Below are positions 35,756-43,448 of a stretch of 64,000 bases of DNA, one piece after another (position 1 is the first letter of the stretch; each line of letters opens with the position of its first letter). Under the pieces are notes generated by a model that did not search any database, was not told the origin of the DNA, and saw only the letters and a list, made by a program, of their open reading frames with translations. The stretch covers positions 199,742-263,741 of the forward strand of contig NZ_AQUZ01000005.1 in assembly GCF_000372465.1 (NCBI RefSeq), written 5' to 3'. The stretch is from Kribbella catacumbae DSM 19601. GTDB lineage: Bacteria > Actinomycetota > Actinomycetes > Propionibacteriales > Kribbellaceae. Both the position numbers and the translations under genes were made by a program.

Positions 35756-36898
35756 TCAGATGCCCATTGTGCGGCCGATGATTTCCTTCATGATTTCGGT
35801 GGTGCCGCCGTAGATGGTCTGGATCCGGGTGTCGAGGTAGGCCTTGGCGATCGGGTACTCCGTCATGAAGCCGTAGCCGCCGTAGAGCTGGAGGCACTTG
35901 TCGACGACCTTCTTCTGGAGTTCGGTGGTCCACCACTTGGCCATCGCGGCCTCGGAGACGGTGAGGGCGCCGGCGTTGAGTTCCTCGATGCAGCGGTCGA
36001 CGAAGACGCGGGCGATCTGGGTCTCGGTGGCCAGTTCGGCGAGTACGAAGCGGCTGTTCTGGAAGGAGCCGATCGGGCGGCCGAACGCCTTGCGGTCCTT
36101 CACGTACTGCAAGGTCGTCTCGAGCATGCTCTCGCAGGCGGCGGCAGCTACCACGGCGATGGCGAGCCGCTCCTGGGGCAGCTTCTCCATCAGGTAGACG
36201 AAGCCCTTGCCCTCCTCGCCGAGCAGGTTCGTGGCGGGCACCCGGACGTTGTCGAAGAAGAGCTCGGCGGTGTCTTGCGCCTTCAGCCCGATCTTGTCCA
36301 GGTTGCGGCCGCGCTCGAAGCCCTCCATCCCACGCTCGACGACGATCAGCGAGATGCCCTGGTAGCCGGCGTCCGGGTCGGTCTTGGCGACGACGATGAC
36401 GAGGTCGGCGAGGATGCCGTTGGAGATGAAGGTCTTCTGGCCGGTCACGATGTAGTCGTCACCGTCACGCCTGGCCGTCGTCGTGATCCCCTGCAGGTCG
36501 CTGCCGGCTCCCGGCTCGGTCATGGCGATCGCGGTGACGATCTCGCCAGTACAGAACTTCGGCAGCCAGCGCGCCTTCTGCTCCTCGGTCGCGTAGTCCA
36601 GCAGGTACGCCGAAACGATGTCCGCGTGAATCGTGAAGCCAGGGCCGCTCGCGCGCGCCTTGGTCACCTCCTCGATCACCACGGCGTTGAACCGGAAGTC
36701 GCGCACCCCGCCGCCGCCGTACTCCTCGGGCACCATGAAGCCGAGCAGCCCAGCTGCCCCCGCCGCGGTCCAGAGCTCGCGCGGCACGATGCCGGCTTCC
36801 TCCCAGCTGTCGTGATGCGGCGCGATCTCCTTCTCACAGAAGGCTCGCGCGGTCTCCCGGAAGGCATCGTGATCGGCGTCGAAGAGATGACGTTCCAC
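35756..36898 (-). CDS. Acyl-CoA dehydrogenase
   Basis: The 380-residue flavoprotein has the standard three-domain ACAD layout: an N-terminal helical domain with GFMVPEEYGG, the middle domain motif AMTEPGAGSDLQGI that binds FAD, and the C-terminal LYGGYGFMTEYPIAKAYLD and TIYGGTTEIMKEIIGR. The latter has Gly where medium-chain enzymes place their catalytic Glu. The catalytic base is instead expected in LPQERLAIA, as in long-chain and isovaleryl-CoA dehydrogenases. The GTG start at 36898 has GGAGA 7 bases upstream. It follows the racemase gene by 27 bp and shares its MerR-type promoter. Confidence 0.94.
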   Translation of the reverse strand: MERHLFDADHDAFRETARAFCEKEIAPHHDSWEEAGIVPRELWTAAGAAGLLGFMVPEEYGGGGVRDFRFNAVVIEEVTKARASGPGFTIHADIVSAYLLDYATEEQKARWLPKFCTGEIVTAIAMTEPGAGSDLQGITTTARRDGDDYIVTGQKTFISNGILADLVIVVAKTDPDAGYQGISLIVVERGMEGFERGRNLDKIGLKAQDTAELFFDNVRVPATNLLGEEGKGFVYLMEKLPQERLAIAVVAAAACESMLETTLQYVKDRKAFGRPIGSFQNSRFVLAELATETQIARVFVDRCIEELNAGALTVSEAAMAKWWTTELQKKVVDKCLQLYGGYGFMTEYPIAKAYLDTRIQTIYGGTTEIMKEIIGRTMGI

Positions 36899-36925
36899 GG
36901 GCGGTCTCCTGTCGTTGAGCTGGTA

Positions 36926-38050
36926 CTACGGGGCCTGGATGGCGGCGCCGGACTCCAGCAGCGCGTCGACGTTCGCGATTCCCCAATCGGTCAACGCGGC
37001 CCGGGTGTGCCGGCCGGGCGACGGGGGCGGCTCGGTGACGTCGGTCGCAGTACGGGAGAAGCGTGGAGCGGGCGCTGCCTGGCGAACGCCGTGCCGGTCG
37101 ATGAAGGTGCTGCGGGCAACTAAGTGCGGGTGGTCGCCGGCCAGCGGGAGGACGGGCGAGACGCAGGCGTCGGTACCGTCGAAGAGCTCGGTCCATTCGG
37201 CCTGGGTGTGTTGGGCGAAGGTCTCGGTCAGGAGTTTGTGCAGGGCCGGCCAGTTCGCCACGTCGTACCGGTCGGGGGCGTCGATGCCGAGCAGGCGGAC
37301 CAGCTCTTCGTAGAACTGCGGCTCGATGGCACCCACGGCCATGTACTCGCCGTCCGAGGTTTCGTAGACGTCGTAGAACGGGGCGCCGGTGTCGAGGAGG
37401 TTGCTGCCGCGCTCCTGCTTCCAGCTGCCGCCGGCGAGGGCGCCGAGCAGCATGGTGGTGAGGTGCGCGGAGCCGTCGACGATCGCGGCGTCGACCACCT
37501 GCCCGCGCCCGCTCCCCCGCGCCTCGAACAAGGCGGCCAAGACGCCGATGACGAGATAGAGCGAACCGCCGGCGAAGTCGCCTAGCAGATTGGCGGGCAC
37601 CTGCGGAGGCCCGCCGGCCCGACCGATCAAGTGCAGAGCACCGGACAATGCGAGGTAGTCGATGTCGTGTCCGGCCGATTGCGAGAGCGGGCCGTCTTGT
37701 CCCCAGCCCGTCATCCGGCCGTAGACCAGCTTCGGGTTGACCTCGTGACAGGCCTCCGGACCAAGCCCGAGCCGCTCGGCGACGCCCGGCCGGAAGCCTT
37801 CGACGAGCACGTCGGCCTTGGCGACCAGCTCGAGGACGGTCGCAACGGCGGCCGGGTCCTTCAGGTTGAGGGCGACGCTTCGGCGGCCGCGATTCACCAG
37901 CTCCAGCTCCGGCGGACCCAGCGCGAGACCGCCGCCGGGGCGCTCGATCCGCAGTACGTCGGCGCCCAGCTCCGCCAGCATCATGCAGCCAAACGGCGCC
38001 GGCCCGATCCCGGCCAGCTCGACAACCTTCACACCATCCAGTGGCCCCAT
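36926..38050 (-). CDS. Alpha-methylacyl-CoA racemase (family III CoA-transferase fold)
   Basis: The 374-residue protein is of the CaiB/BaiF family. The racemase catalytic pair is visible: H128 in SAGHDIDYLALSG and D158 in NLLGDFAGGS, positions matching the His and Asp bases of AMACR/MCR enzymes. It inverts the 2-methyl stereocentre of branched acyl-CoAs so that they can enter beta-oxidation, fitting the dehydrogenase gene downstream. ATG 38050 lies 7 nt after the -10 CACAAT of the MerR-type promoter, so the message is leaderless. A CoA-transferase role is less likely given these residues. Confidence 0.9.
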   Translation of the reverse strand: MGPLDGVKVVELAGIGPAPFGCMMLAELGADVLRIERPGGGLALGPPELELVNRGRRSVALNLKDPAAVATVLELVAKADVLVEGFRPGVAERLGLGPEACHEVNPKLVYGRMTGWGQDGPLSQSAGHDIDYLALSGALHLIGRAGGPPQVPANLLGDFAGGSLYLVIGVLAALFEARGSGRGQVVDAAIVDGSAHLTTMLLGALAGGSWKQERGSNLLDTGAPFYDVYETSDGEYMAVGAIEPQFYEELVRLLGIDAPDRYDVANWPALHKLLTETFAQHTQAEWTELFDGTDACVSPVLPLAGDHPHLVARSTFIDRHGVRQAAPAPRFSRTATDVTEPPPSPGRHTRAALTDWGIANVDALLESGAAIQAP

Positions 38051-38057
38051 GAGGCCT

Positions 38058-38088
38058 ATTGTGACAGTAGTACTGTCACAGTAGTCAA
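38058..38088 (-). promoter_or_regulatory. MerR-type promoter of the racemase-dehydrogenase operon
   Basis: On the reverse strand, TTGACT (38088-38083) and CACAAT (38063-38058) flank a 19-bp spacer. The spacer overlaps a perfect palindrome with arms TGTGACAGT (38060-38068) and ACTGTCACA (38072-38080). The layout is the same as at 31465-31495, including the 19-bp distance and CACAAT box. The -35 box touches the stop of the sigma-operon's last gene. Confidence 0.8.
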
Positions 38089-38089
38089 G

Positions 38090-38485
38090 TCAGTGTCCGG
38101 TGCGGGGTCGGCTGAGCGCTGCTGGGAGCAGTGCGAGCGGGATCAGGACCCACAGGATCGTGAAGGCCAGGAGCAAGGTCGACAGCGTTGGCGAATCGCC
38201 CTCCAGATGGTGCGCGTGGAACGCCAGATGTGGGACGGAATAGGCGAGGTAGGCGAGCAGGGCGACGAGCACCAGGCGCCGTTCGAGCCAGATCGCGGCG
38301 GCGATCAGCACGATGCCGATGCCAAGGGTGGTGCTGCCGAAGTCCCTGAAGAGGTGTTCGCTGTACGGCGGGGTCCAGTCGACCGTGGGGACGTCGTTGT
38401 AGAAGCTCGACGGGAAGAACAGCGTCCAGCTGCCTACCAGCATTTGGAGGGCTGCGAGGAAGATCAGGCCGGCTCGTAGCTTCAT
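38090..38485 (-). CDS. Small four-helix membrane protein
   Basis: The 131-residue protein has four hydrophobic segments (about 5-20, 50-68, 72-92, 104-124) and a conserved-looking outer loop (FYNDVPTVDWTPPYSEH). It resembles small DUF-type membrane proteins of actinomycetes, but I cannot name the family with certainty. Its ATG overlaps the stop of the NAD(P)-binding protein gene (ATGA), so it belongs to the ECF41 sigma operon. An electron-transfer or redox-linked membrane role is possible but unproven. The next gene downstream has its own promoter starting at its stop codon. Confidence 0.7.
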   Translation of the reverse strand: MKLRAGLIFLAALQMLVGSWTLFFPSSFYNDVPTVDWTPPYSEHLFRDFGSTTLGIGIVLIAAAIWLERRLVLVALLAYLAYSVPHLAFHAHHLEGDSPTLSTLLLAFTILWVLIPLALLPAALSRPRTGH

Positions 38486-39225
38486 CGGTCGAATCGCTTG
38501 GTGAGGTAGTCGTCGAAGGTTTGGTGGCCGTACGGCGTACCGGTGGTCATGGCTGATCCACTCGCATAGGAGCGGAAAATCTTGCCTGGCAGGCGTAGTG
38601 GGAGCACTGGTCGGCTCGCGTTGGCGGCGTGCTTCCAGGCTCGGGCGAGGTCGGGGACGGATCGTTGCTCAGGGCCCCCGATGTCGGGGACGCGGCCGGC
38701 CGGTTGGGCGGTGACGAGTTCGGCCAGGCGGTCGGCGATGTCTTCGACGGCGATGGGTTGCAGCTTGATCGACGGGGCCAGGAGGAGCGGCAGGAAGCGC
38801 TGGGCGGTGAAGACCTGGTCGATGAGGTCGTGAAACTGGGTTGCGCGCAGTACGGAGTACGGGATCGATGACTGGGTGATCAGTCGCTCGGATTCCAGCT
38901 TGTAGCGGTAGTACGAGAGCGGGATCTCGTCGATGCCGACGATCGACATCGCGATCAGGTGCTCGACGCCGGACGGGCGCACGCTTTCGATCAGGTTCTG
39001 GGTCTGTGCGACGTCACGGCGGCCGAGGCTGGTGGCGAGGTGCACGACGGTGTCTACGCCGTTCACGGCTTCCTTGATGCCCTGGCCGGTGGTGAGATCG
39101 CCGGTCACCAGGCCGGGTCCGTGTTTGCGGCTCAGGACGCGGATGTCGTGTCCGGCGGCGCGCAGTCGCTGGACGGTCGGGCGGCCGAGGGTTCCTGTTC
39201 CGCCGGTGACGAGGATGGTTCGCAT
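38482..39225 (-). CDS. Atypical SDR-family NAD(P)-binding protein
   Basis: The 247-residue protein starts with the dinucleotide-binding motif TILVTGGTGTLGRPTVQRL (residues 3-21) and has the NmrA/atypical-SDR pattern. There is no Tyr-x3-Lys of classical SDRs in the expected place; instead YYRYKLESERLI provides a partial match. It likely acts as an epimerase- or reductase-like enzyme on an unknown substrate. ECF41 sigma factors are typically linked to a carboxymuconolactone decarboxylase, oxidoreductase or epimerase gene, and this gene fits that role, 19 bp after the sigma gene. Confidence 0.88.
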   Translation of the reverse strand: MRTILVTGGTGTLGRPTVQRLRAAGHDIRVLSRKHGPGLVTGDLTTGQGIKEAVNGVDTVVHLATSLGRRDVAQTQNLIESVRPSGVEHLIAMSIVGIDEIPLSYYRYKLESERLITQSSIPYSVLRATQFHDLIDQVFTAQRFLPLLLAPSIKLQPIAVEDIADRLAELVTAQPAGRVPDIGGPEQRSVPDLARAWKHAANASRPVLPLRLPGKIFRSYASGSAMTTGTPYGHQTFDDYLTKRFDR

Positions 39226-39244
39226 GGAGTGGTTTCCTTTCGGT

Positions 39245-40117
39245 TCACCAGTCCAGACCGGGCAGCCCTTCGATTCGTGACAACTTGTCGGGATTCAGCA
39301 CCATCTCGAGGCTCGCGATCAGGTCACCCTCGAAGTGGATGAAGATCACCCCGCGCATGCCATCGGGGGCGGCGGCGATGATCGCTGGCTCGCCGTTGAC
39401 CTCACCGAGGTACGGCGTGATGCCGGCGCCGAACTTGGTCAGCGTGCCGATCAGGTAGCGCGCCACCCGGTCGCGACCGTGGATCGGGTTGCGGGCCGCC
39501 ATGACCTTGCCGCCGCCGTCCGCGCGGGAGACGACATCGGCGGCGAGCAGCTTTTCCAGACCGGCGATGTCGCCGTGCTGGGCCGCGGCGAGGAACCGCT
39601 CGACGAGCAGGCGCCATTTGCCGGGGTCCACGCGAGCGGTTCGCTGGTCGGCGGCGACGTGCTTGCGCGCTCGTGAATGGAGTTGGCGCGCGTTGGCTTC
39701 CGTCGTACCGATCAGGTCGGCGACTTCACGGTGGGAGTAGGCGAAGGCTTCCCGCAGTACGTACGCCGCCCGCTCGGCTGGGGTCAGCTTCTCGAGCACG
39801 AGTAGCAGGGCGTAGGAGACGGACTCCTGCTGGGCTAGCTGGTCGAGTGGGCCTTGGTGGTTGGTCGGCTCTGGTAGCCACTCGCCGACGTAGGTCTCGC
39901 GACGGGCACGGGCGCTCGTGAACTGATTGAGGCAGAGGTTGGTGACGACCTTCGCCAGAAACGCGGCCGGCTCCTTGACCGTCTGGTGATCAACGGACTG
40001 CCACCGCAGCCAGGCTTCTTGAAGCACCTCATCAGCGTCTGTCGCCGAGCCGAGCATCTGGTAGGCGATCCCAAACATCCGCCCACGATGCTGCTGGAAC
40101 AGCTCCAGTCGATCCAC
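39245..40117 (-). CDS. ECF41-type RNA polymerase sigma factor (SigJ-like)
   Basis: The 290-residue protein has sigma-2 (DADEVLQEAWLRWQ) and sigma-4 regions (SHREVADLIGTTEANARQLH), followed by a SnoaL-like C-terminal domain. ECF41 hallmarks are present: WLPEP at residues 80-84 in the linker, DGGGK at about 206 and NPDKL near the end. In this class the fused SnoaL-like domain controls sigma activity in place of a separate anti-sigma factor. GTG 40117 starts the protein at the conserved MDRLELFQQHR. It leads the operon with an SDR-type gene and a membrane-protein gene. Confidence 0.94.
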   Translation of the reverse strand: MDRLELFQQHRGRMFGIAYQMLGSATDADEVLQEAWLRWQSVDHQTVKEPAAFLAKVVTNLCLNQFTSARARRETYVGEWLPEPTNHQGPLDQLAQQESVSYALLLVLEKLTPAERAAYVLREAFAYSHREVADLIGTTEANARQLHSRARKHVAADQRTARVDPGKWRLLVERFLAAAQHGDIAGLEKLLAADVVSRADGGGKVMAARNPIHGRDRVARYLIGTLTKFGAGITPYLGEVNGEPAIIAAAPDGMRGVIFIHFEGDLIASLEMVLNPDKLSRIEGLPGLDW

Positions 40118-40176
40118 CCCGCCATCTTCGCAGGCAGCACTACGCCCCGCTTCGCGGCTCCTGCGTCGCGGTTGGT

Positions 40177-40250
40177 GTGCTTAGCCCCTTGCGGGAGGGT
40201 TCGCCTATTGGTCTGCCAGGGGGCGATCCCCGCGAAGCGGGGTTAAGCAC
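40177..40250. repeat. GGGG-type palindromic intergenic repeat
   Basis: GTGCTTAGCCCC (40177-40188) pairs at 11 of 12 positions with GGGGTTAAGCAC (40239-40250). The 50-nt loop contains CTGCCAGGGGGCGATCCCC, akin to the elements at 16737-16808 and 49027-49062. It lies in the 370-bp gap between the sigma gene and the DinB gene; no gene is seen in that gap. Confidence 0.6.
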
Positions 40251-40332
40251 ATCGTTGGCGGCATCTGACCAAGAGAGAGCCGCCTTCGGTGGCTTGTCCG
40301 TGCGCTGGTGGAGTTCCTCGTGGGCCGGACGG

Positions 40333-40420
40333 CCACCACACGCCAAGTCGCGTGGTGGCGCCGGTCGCACGCTCAAGCGAGGGGTTCCGGTGGCATGCCA
40401 CCGGGGTTGGCATGTGGTGG
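40333..40420. repeat. Long-hairpin intergenic element (type E, copy 1)
   Basis: CCACCACACGCCAA (40333-40346) pairs at 13 of 14 positions with TTGGCATGTGGTGG (40407-40420) around a 60-nt loop that contains GGTGGCATGCCACC. The stem is nearly identical to that at 52919-53003, and flanking bases resemble the GGACCG edges of the type C element. Confidence 0.7.
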
Positions 40421-40487
40421 AGGACCGGCACCCAAGCCGCGACGCAGGAGCGGCGCACCCGGAGTGGGCGGGGCGATGGGAGCCCTT

Positions 40488-41057
40488 CTACTTGAAAGTC
40501 GCTGCGGCCTGCTCGAGGTTCGTGTAGTACTCCGTCCAGCCGGCCTCGTCGAGTACGTCGGCGTCGGGGCCGCCGGTGCCGTCGATCAGCTCTCGGACTA
40601 TGTCGGCGTGGCCCGCGTGGTGGGCGGTTTCGTCGACCATGCGGATCAGGAGGACGCCTAGGGTGGTTGCTCGGCTGCCCTCGGCCCAGTGGGCTACTGA
40701 GCCGGGAGCGTCCAGGTCCAGCGTGGTGATCGTTTCGTCGGCGAAGGCGCAGGCGCGTTCGTACAGACCTGTCAGGTACTCCGTCGACTCGGTCGGGAGG
40801 GCCCACATGTCGGCGCCGTCCCAGACTGAGCCGTCCTCGTACCAGGCGAGTTTCTCCGGAGGTACCCGGCCGAAGCATTCGCCCAGGTAGCCATACTCCA
40901 GCCCGGCCAGGTGCTTGACCAGGCCAAGCAGGTTGGTGCCGGACGGTACGAGCGGGCGGCGCCGGTCGTACTCCGTGAGGCCGTCGAGCTTCGACAGCAG
41001 GATGGCGCGGGATGCCTTGAGTTTGAGGTGTAGCTCTGTCTTGAGGTCCACGGACAA
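40488..41057 (-). CDS. DinB-fold (DUF664) family protein
   Basis: The 189-residue protein has the four-helix DinB pattern with metal-binding His residues in LLGLVKHLAGLEYGYLGE and VDETAHHAGHADIVRELIDG. As with the protein at 10126-10629, actinobacterial members are related to mycothiol-dependent transferases. The two share fold and motifs but little overall identity. It sits 10 bp downstream of cobQ on the same strand and may be co-transcribed with it; a functional link to cobalamin synthesis is not evident. Upstream start MSVDLKTELHLKL is a GTG or ATG-type start at 41057. Confidence 0.86.
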   Translation of the reverse strand: MSVDLKTELHLKLKASRAILLSKLDGLTEYDRRRPLVPSGTNLLGLVKHLAGLEYGYLGECFGRVPPEKLAWYEDGSVWDGADMWALPTESTEYLTGLYERACAFADETITTLDLDAPGSVAHWAEGSRATTLGVLLIRMVDETAHHAGHADIVRELIDGTGGPDADVLDEAGWTEYYTNLEQAAATFK

Positions 41058-41066
41058 GACGCTAGA

Positions 41067-42539
41067 TCAGCCCACCGACAAAGTCGGCGCACCAGGCGGC
41101 ACGAAGGGCAGGCCGCCGGGCGCTCCGGATTCGATCAGGCTCAGCAGGGCCGAGGTGTCGAGGTGTTCGTCGATGGCGTCGGCGAGCAGATCCAGCCGGG
41201 CTTCGCGGAGAGCGGCGAACGACGTCGTACCGTCCGGCGCAGGTTTGCCGGTCAGCGCGGCGACCTCGGTCAAGAACGCGTGCCGCGCGACGTCGTCATC
41301 CAGCAACCCGTGCCAAATAGTCCCCCACACCACCCCCGACCGGCAGCCGCCAGGGAACTCTTCAGCCGACCCACTCACCGTCACGACACCATGATGGATC
41401 TCGTACGCCGTCCGCGCCGGCCGGGCAAGCACCTTCTCCGCAGCGAAGACAGTTGCCACCGGCAACAACCCCAGCCCGTGATGGGACCCGCCACCCTCGA
41501 CCCCCAGCGGATCCGAGATCTCCCCGCCCAGCAACTGATACCCACCACAAATCCCCAGCACCGGCCGTCCAGCCGCCACCCGAGCCGTCACCGCGTCAGC
41601 CAGACCCGTCGACCGCAGCCAGGCGAGGTCGGCGGTCGTCGCGCGCGAACCGGGCAGGACGACGAGATCGGCGTCGCGGACCTCAGCGGGACTCGCCGTG
41701 AAGAAGACGCTGGTGGTCGGCTCGACGGCGAGCGCATCGAGATCCGTGAAGTTGCTGATCCGCGGGAAGCGCACCACCGCGATCGTGAGCACATCCGACT
41801 CCCCTGCCACCCGCCGAGCCGGTACGTCGAGCGCGTCCTCCGAGTCGAGCCAAAGGCCCGGCAACCACGGCAGTACGCCGTACGTCGGCCGTCCGGTCAC
41901 GGCGCCGAGCATGTCGATCCCGGGCTGCAGCAACGAGACGTCGCCGCGGAACTTGTTCACGACGAACCCGCTGATCAACTGCTGATCCGCCGCATCGAGC
42001 AACGCCACCGTGCCGAACATCGACGCGAAGACCCCGCCGCGATCGATGTCGCCGACAACGACCACCGGCGCCCGCGTGTGCTGAGCGAGCCCCATGTTCA
42101 CGTAGTCCGACTGGCGCAGGTTGATCTCGGTGGGGCTGCCGGCACCCTCGCTGATCACGACGTCGTACCGCGAGGCCAGGTCTTCGTACGCCGCGAACGC
42201 CGCCTTCGCCAGCTCGGCACGTTCGGTGAGGAACCCGCGAGCGGTCAGTTCACCCCACGGCTCCCCCATCAGCACCACATGGCTGCGGCGATCGCTCCCC
42301 GGTTTGAGCAGCACCGGATTCATAGCCGCCTCAGGCTCGGCCCCAGCCGCGACAGCCTGGATCCACTGCGCGCGGCCGATCTCGGCTCCGTCGGCGCAGA
42401 CCATGGAGTTGTTCGACATGTTCTGCGCCTTGTACGGCGCGACGCGAACCCCCTGGCGCGCCAACCACCGGCAAAGCCCGGTCACGACAGTCGTCTTACC
42501 CGCATCGGACGTAGTACCGGCTACCAGGAGAGAACCCAC
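41067..42539 (-). CDS. cobQ: Cobyric acid synthase
   Basis: The 490-residue enzyme amidates four carboxyl side chains of adenosylcobyrinic diamide using glutamine and ATP. The N-terminal synthetase domain has the P-loop-like VAGTTSDAGKTTVVTGLCRW and MNPVLLKPGSD. The glutamine amidotransferase domain has the Cys nucleophile in VLGICGGYQLLGG and the partner His in GTIWHGLLDDD. Length is typical. It is separate from the cobT-cobA cluster by 14 kb, so the cobalamin genes in this window are split. No cobalamin riboswitch was recognised upstream; the region 42540-42601 is too short for one. Confidence 0.96.
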   Translation of the reverse strand: MGSLLVAGTTSDAGKTTVVTGLCRWLARQGVRVAPYKAQNMSNNSMVCADGAEIGRAQWIQAVAAGAEPEAAMNPVLLKPGSDRRSHVVLMGEPWGELTARGFLTERAELAKAAFAAYEDLASRYDVVISEGAGSPTEINLRQSDYVNMGLAQHTRAPVVVVGDIDRGGVFASMFGTVALLDAADQQLISGFVVNKFRGDVSLLQPGIDMLGAVTGRPTYGVLPWLPGLWLDSEDALDVPARRVAGESDVLTIAVVRFPRISNFTDLDALAVEPTTSVFFTASPAEVRDADLVVLPGSRATTADLAWLRSTGLADAVTARVAAGRPVLGICGGYQLLGGEISDPLGVEGGGSHHGLGLLPVATVFAAEKVLARPARTAYEIHHGVVTVSGSAEEFPGGCRSGVVWGTIWHGLLDDDVARHAFLTEVAALTGKPAPDGTTSFAALREARLDLLADAIDEHLDTSALLSLIESGAPGGLPFVPPGAPTLSVG

Positions 42540-42601
42540 GGGGTGATCCTAGGTTGTGGCTAGCTGTCGAGTGTCGTAGGAGGCTGGATACAGTGGCTGG
42601 C

Positions 42602-42898
42602 ATGGAGAACGAGATCGCAATCGCGGATGCCAAGGACGCCAGCCGGTACGAGGCCCGAGATGCCGATGGCAACCTGATGGGCTTCGTCGATTACAAGCTG
42701 CACGACTCGGTGATTTCCTTCCTGCATGCCGAGACGCTGCCGGAGTACCGGGGCCGTGGGGTGGCGGGCAAGATCGCGACCAGGTCGCTTGACGACGCCC
42801 GGGATGCAGGGCTGCGGGTCCGGCCGGCATGCCCTTATTACCAAGACTTTCTGAAGGAACACACCGAGTACGCCGACCTCGTGGACGCCCCGCTGTGA
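42602..42898 (+). CDS. Short GNAT-like N-acetyltransferase (YidJ type)
   Basis: The 98-residue protein is of the minimal GCN5-related type. It has RYEARDADGNLMGFVDYKLH, the acetyl-CoA loop PEYRGRGVAGKIATRSLDDA, and a C-terminal RVRPACPYYQDFLKEHTEY motif with the Cys-Pro-Tyr typical of these small proteins. Its acceptor is unknown. The ATG at 42602 is chosen because the family begins there. Its stop overlaps the GTG of the following YbaK-type gene (GTGA), so the two are coupled. It is divergent from cobQ. Confidence 0.9.
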   Translation: MENEIAIADAKDASRYEARDADGNLMGFVDYKLHDSVISFLHAETLPEYRGRGVAGKIATRSLDDARDAGLRVRPACPYYQDFLKEHTEYADLVDAPL

Positions 42899-43428
42899 CG
42901 GCGCCGGTGCTGGGCAATCTCGGCTGGCGACCCGCTGCCGACGTCCCCGAACTCCTGGCCGAGCCGGTCCGTACGGCGCTCGACGACCTGCCGGCGTGGG
43001 CGGTGGCGATCGACCCGACCCTGGCCGACACGGCAGCATTCTGCGCGGAGTACGACGTACCGATGGCCGCGTCGGCCAACTGCGTGATCGTGCATGGCAA
43101 GCGGGCCGGCGAGTCGACGTACGCGGCGGTGATGGTGCTCGCCACTCATCGGGCGGACGTGAACGGCGTCGTCCGCAAGCACCTCGGCGTCCGGAAGATC
43201 TCGTTCGCGGCGCAGGACGACGCGGTCGGCTCGACCGGGATGGAGTACGGCGGCATCACGCCGATCGGCGTACCGGCGGCCTGGCCGGTGCTGGTGGACG
43301 ACGCGGTGGCCCAGGCCGGGCTGGTCGTGATCGGCAGCGGGATCCGCGGCTCGAAGTTGCTCGTCGAGGGCGCGGATCTCGCCAAGCTTCCCGGCGCCAC
43401 GGTGCTCGGACTCGCCTCCGCAGTCTGA
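42895..43428 (+). CDS. YbaK/EbsC-family aminoacyl-tRNA deacylase-like protein
   Basis: The 177-residue protein carries the YbaK fold signature: SANCVIVHGKRAGE, VRKHLGVRKISFAAQDDAVG and the TGMEYGGITPIGVP loop that holds the substrate in ProX/YbaK proteins. Members hydrolyse mischarged aminoacyl-tRNAs to keep translation accurate. GTG 42895 overlaps the stop of the small acetyltransferase gene. The specificity (Cys-tRNA-Pro, Ala-tRNA-Pro or other) is not readable. It is followed 20 bp later by the XRE regulator gene, which has its own promoter. Confidence 0.9.
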   Translation: MTAPVLGNLGWRPAADVPELLAEPVRTALDDLPAWAVAIDPTLADTAAFCAEYDVPMAASANCVIVHGKRAGESTYAAVMVLATHRADVNGVVRKHLGVRKISFAAQDDAVGSTGMEYGGITPIGVPAAWPVLVDDAVAQAGLVVIGSGIRGSKLLVEGADLAKLPGATVLGLASAV

Positions 43429-43448
43429 ACGTTCGATAACATGCTGGG

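Noticed and set aside
35430..35936. Reverse ORF in the gap after the sugar operon as an intact gene
   Set aside because: Half of it is antisense to the acyl-CoA dehydrogenase gene; only a short middle part looks protein-like, so it is noted as a possible remnant.
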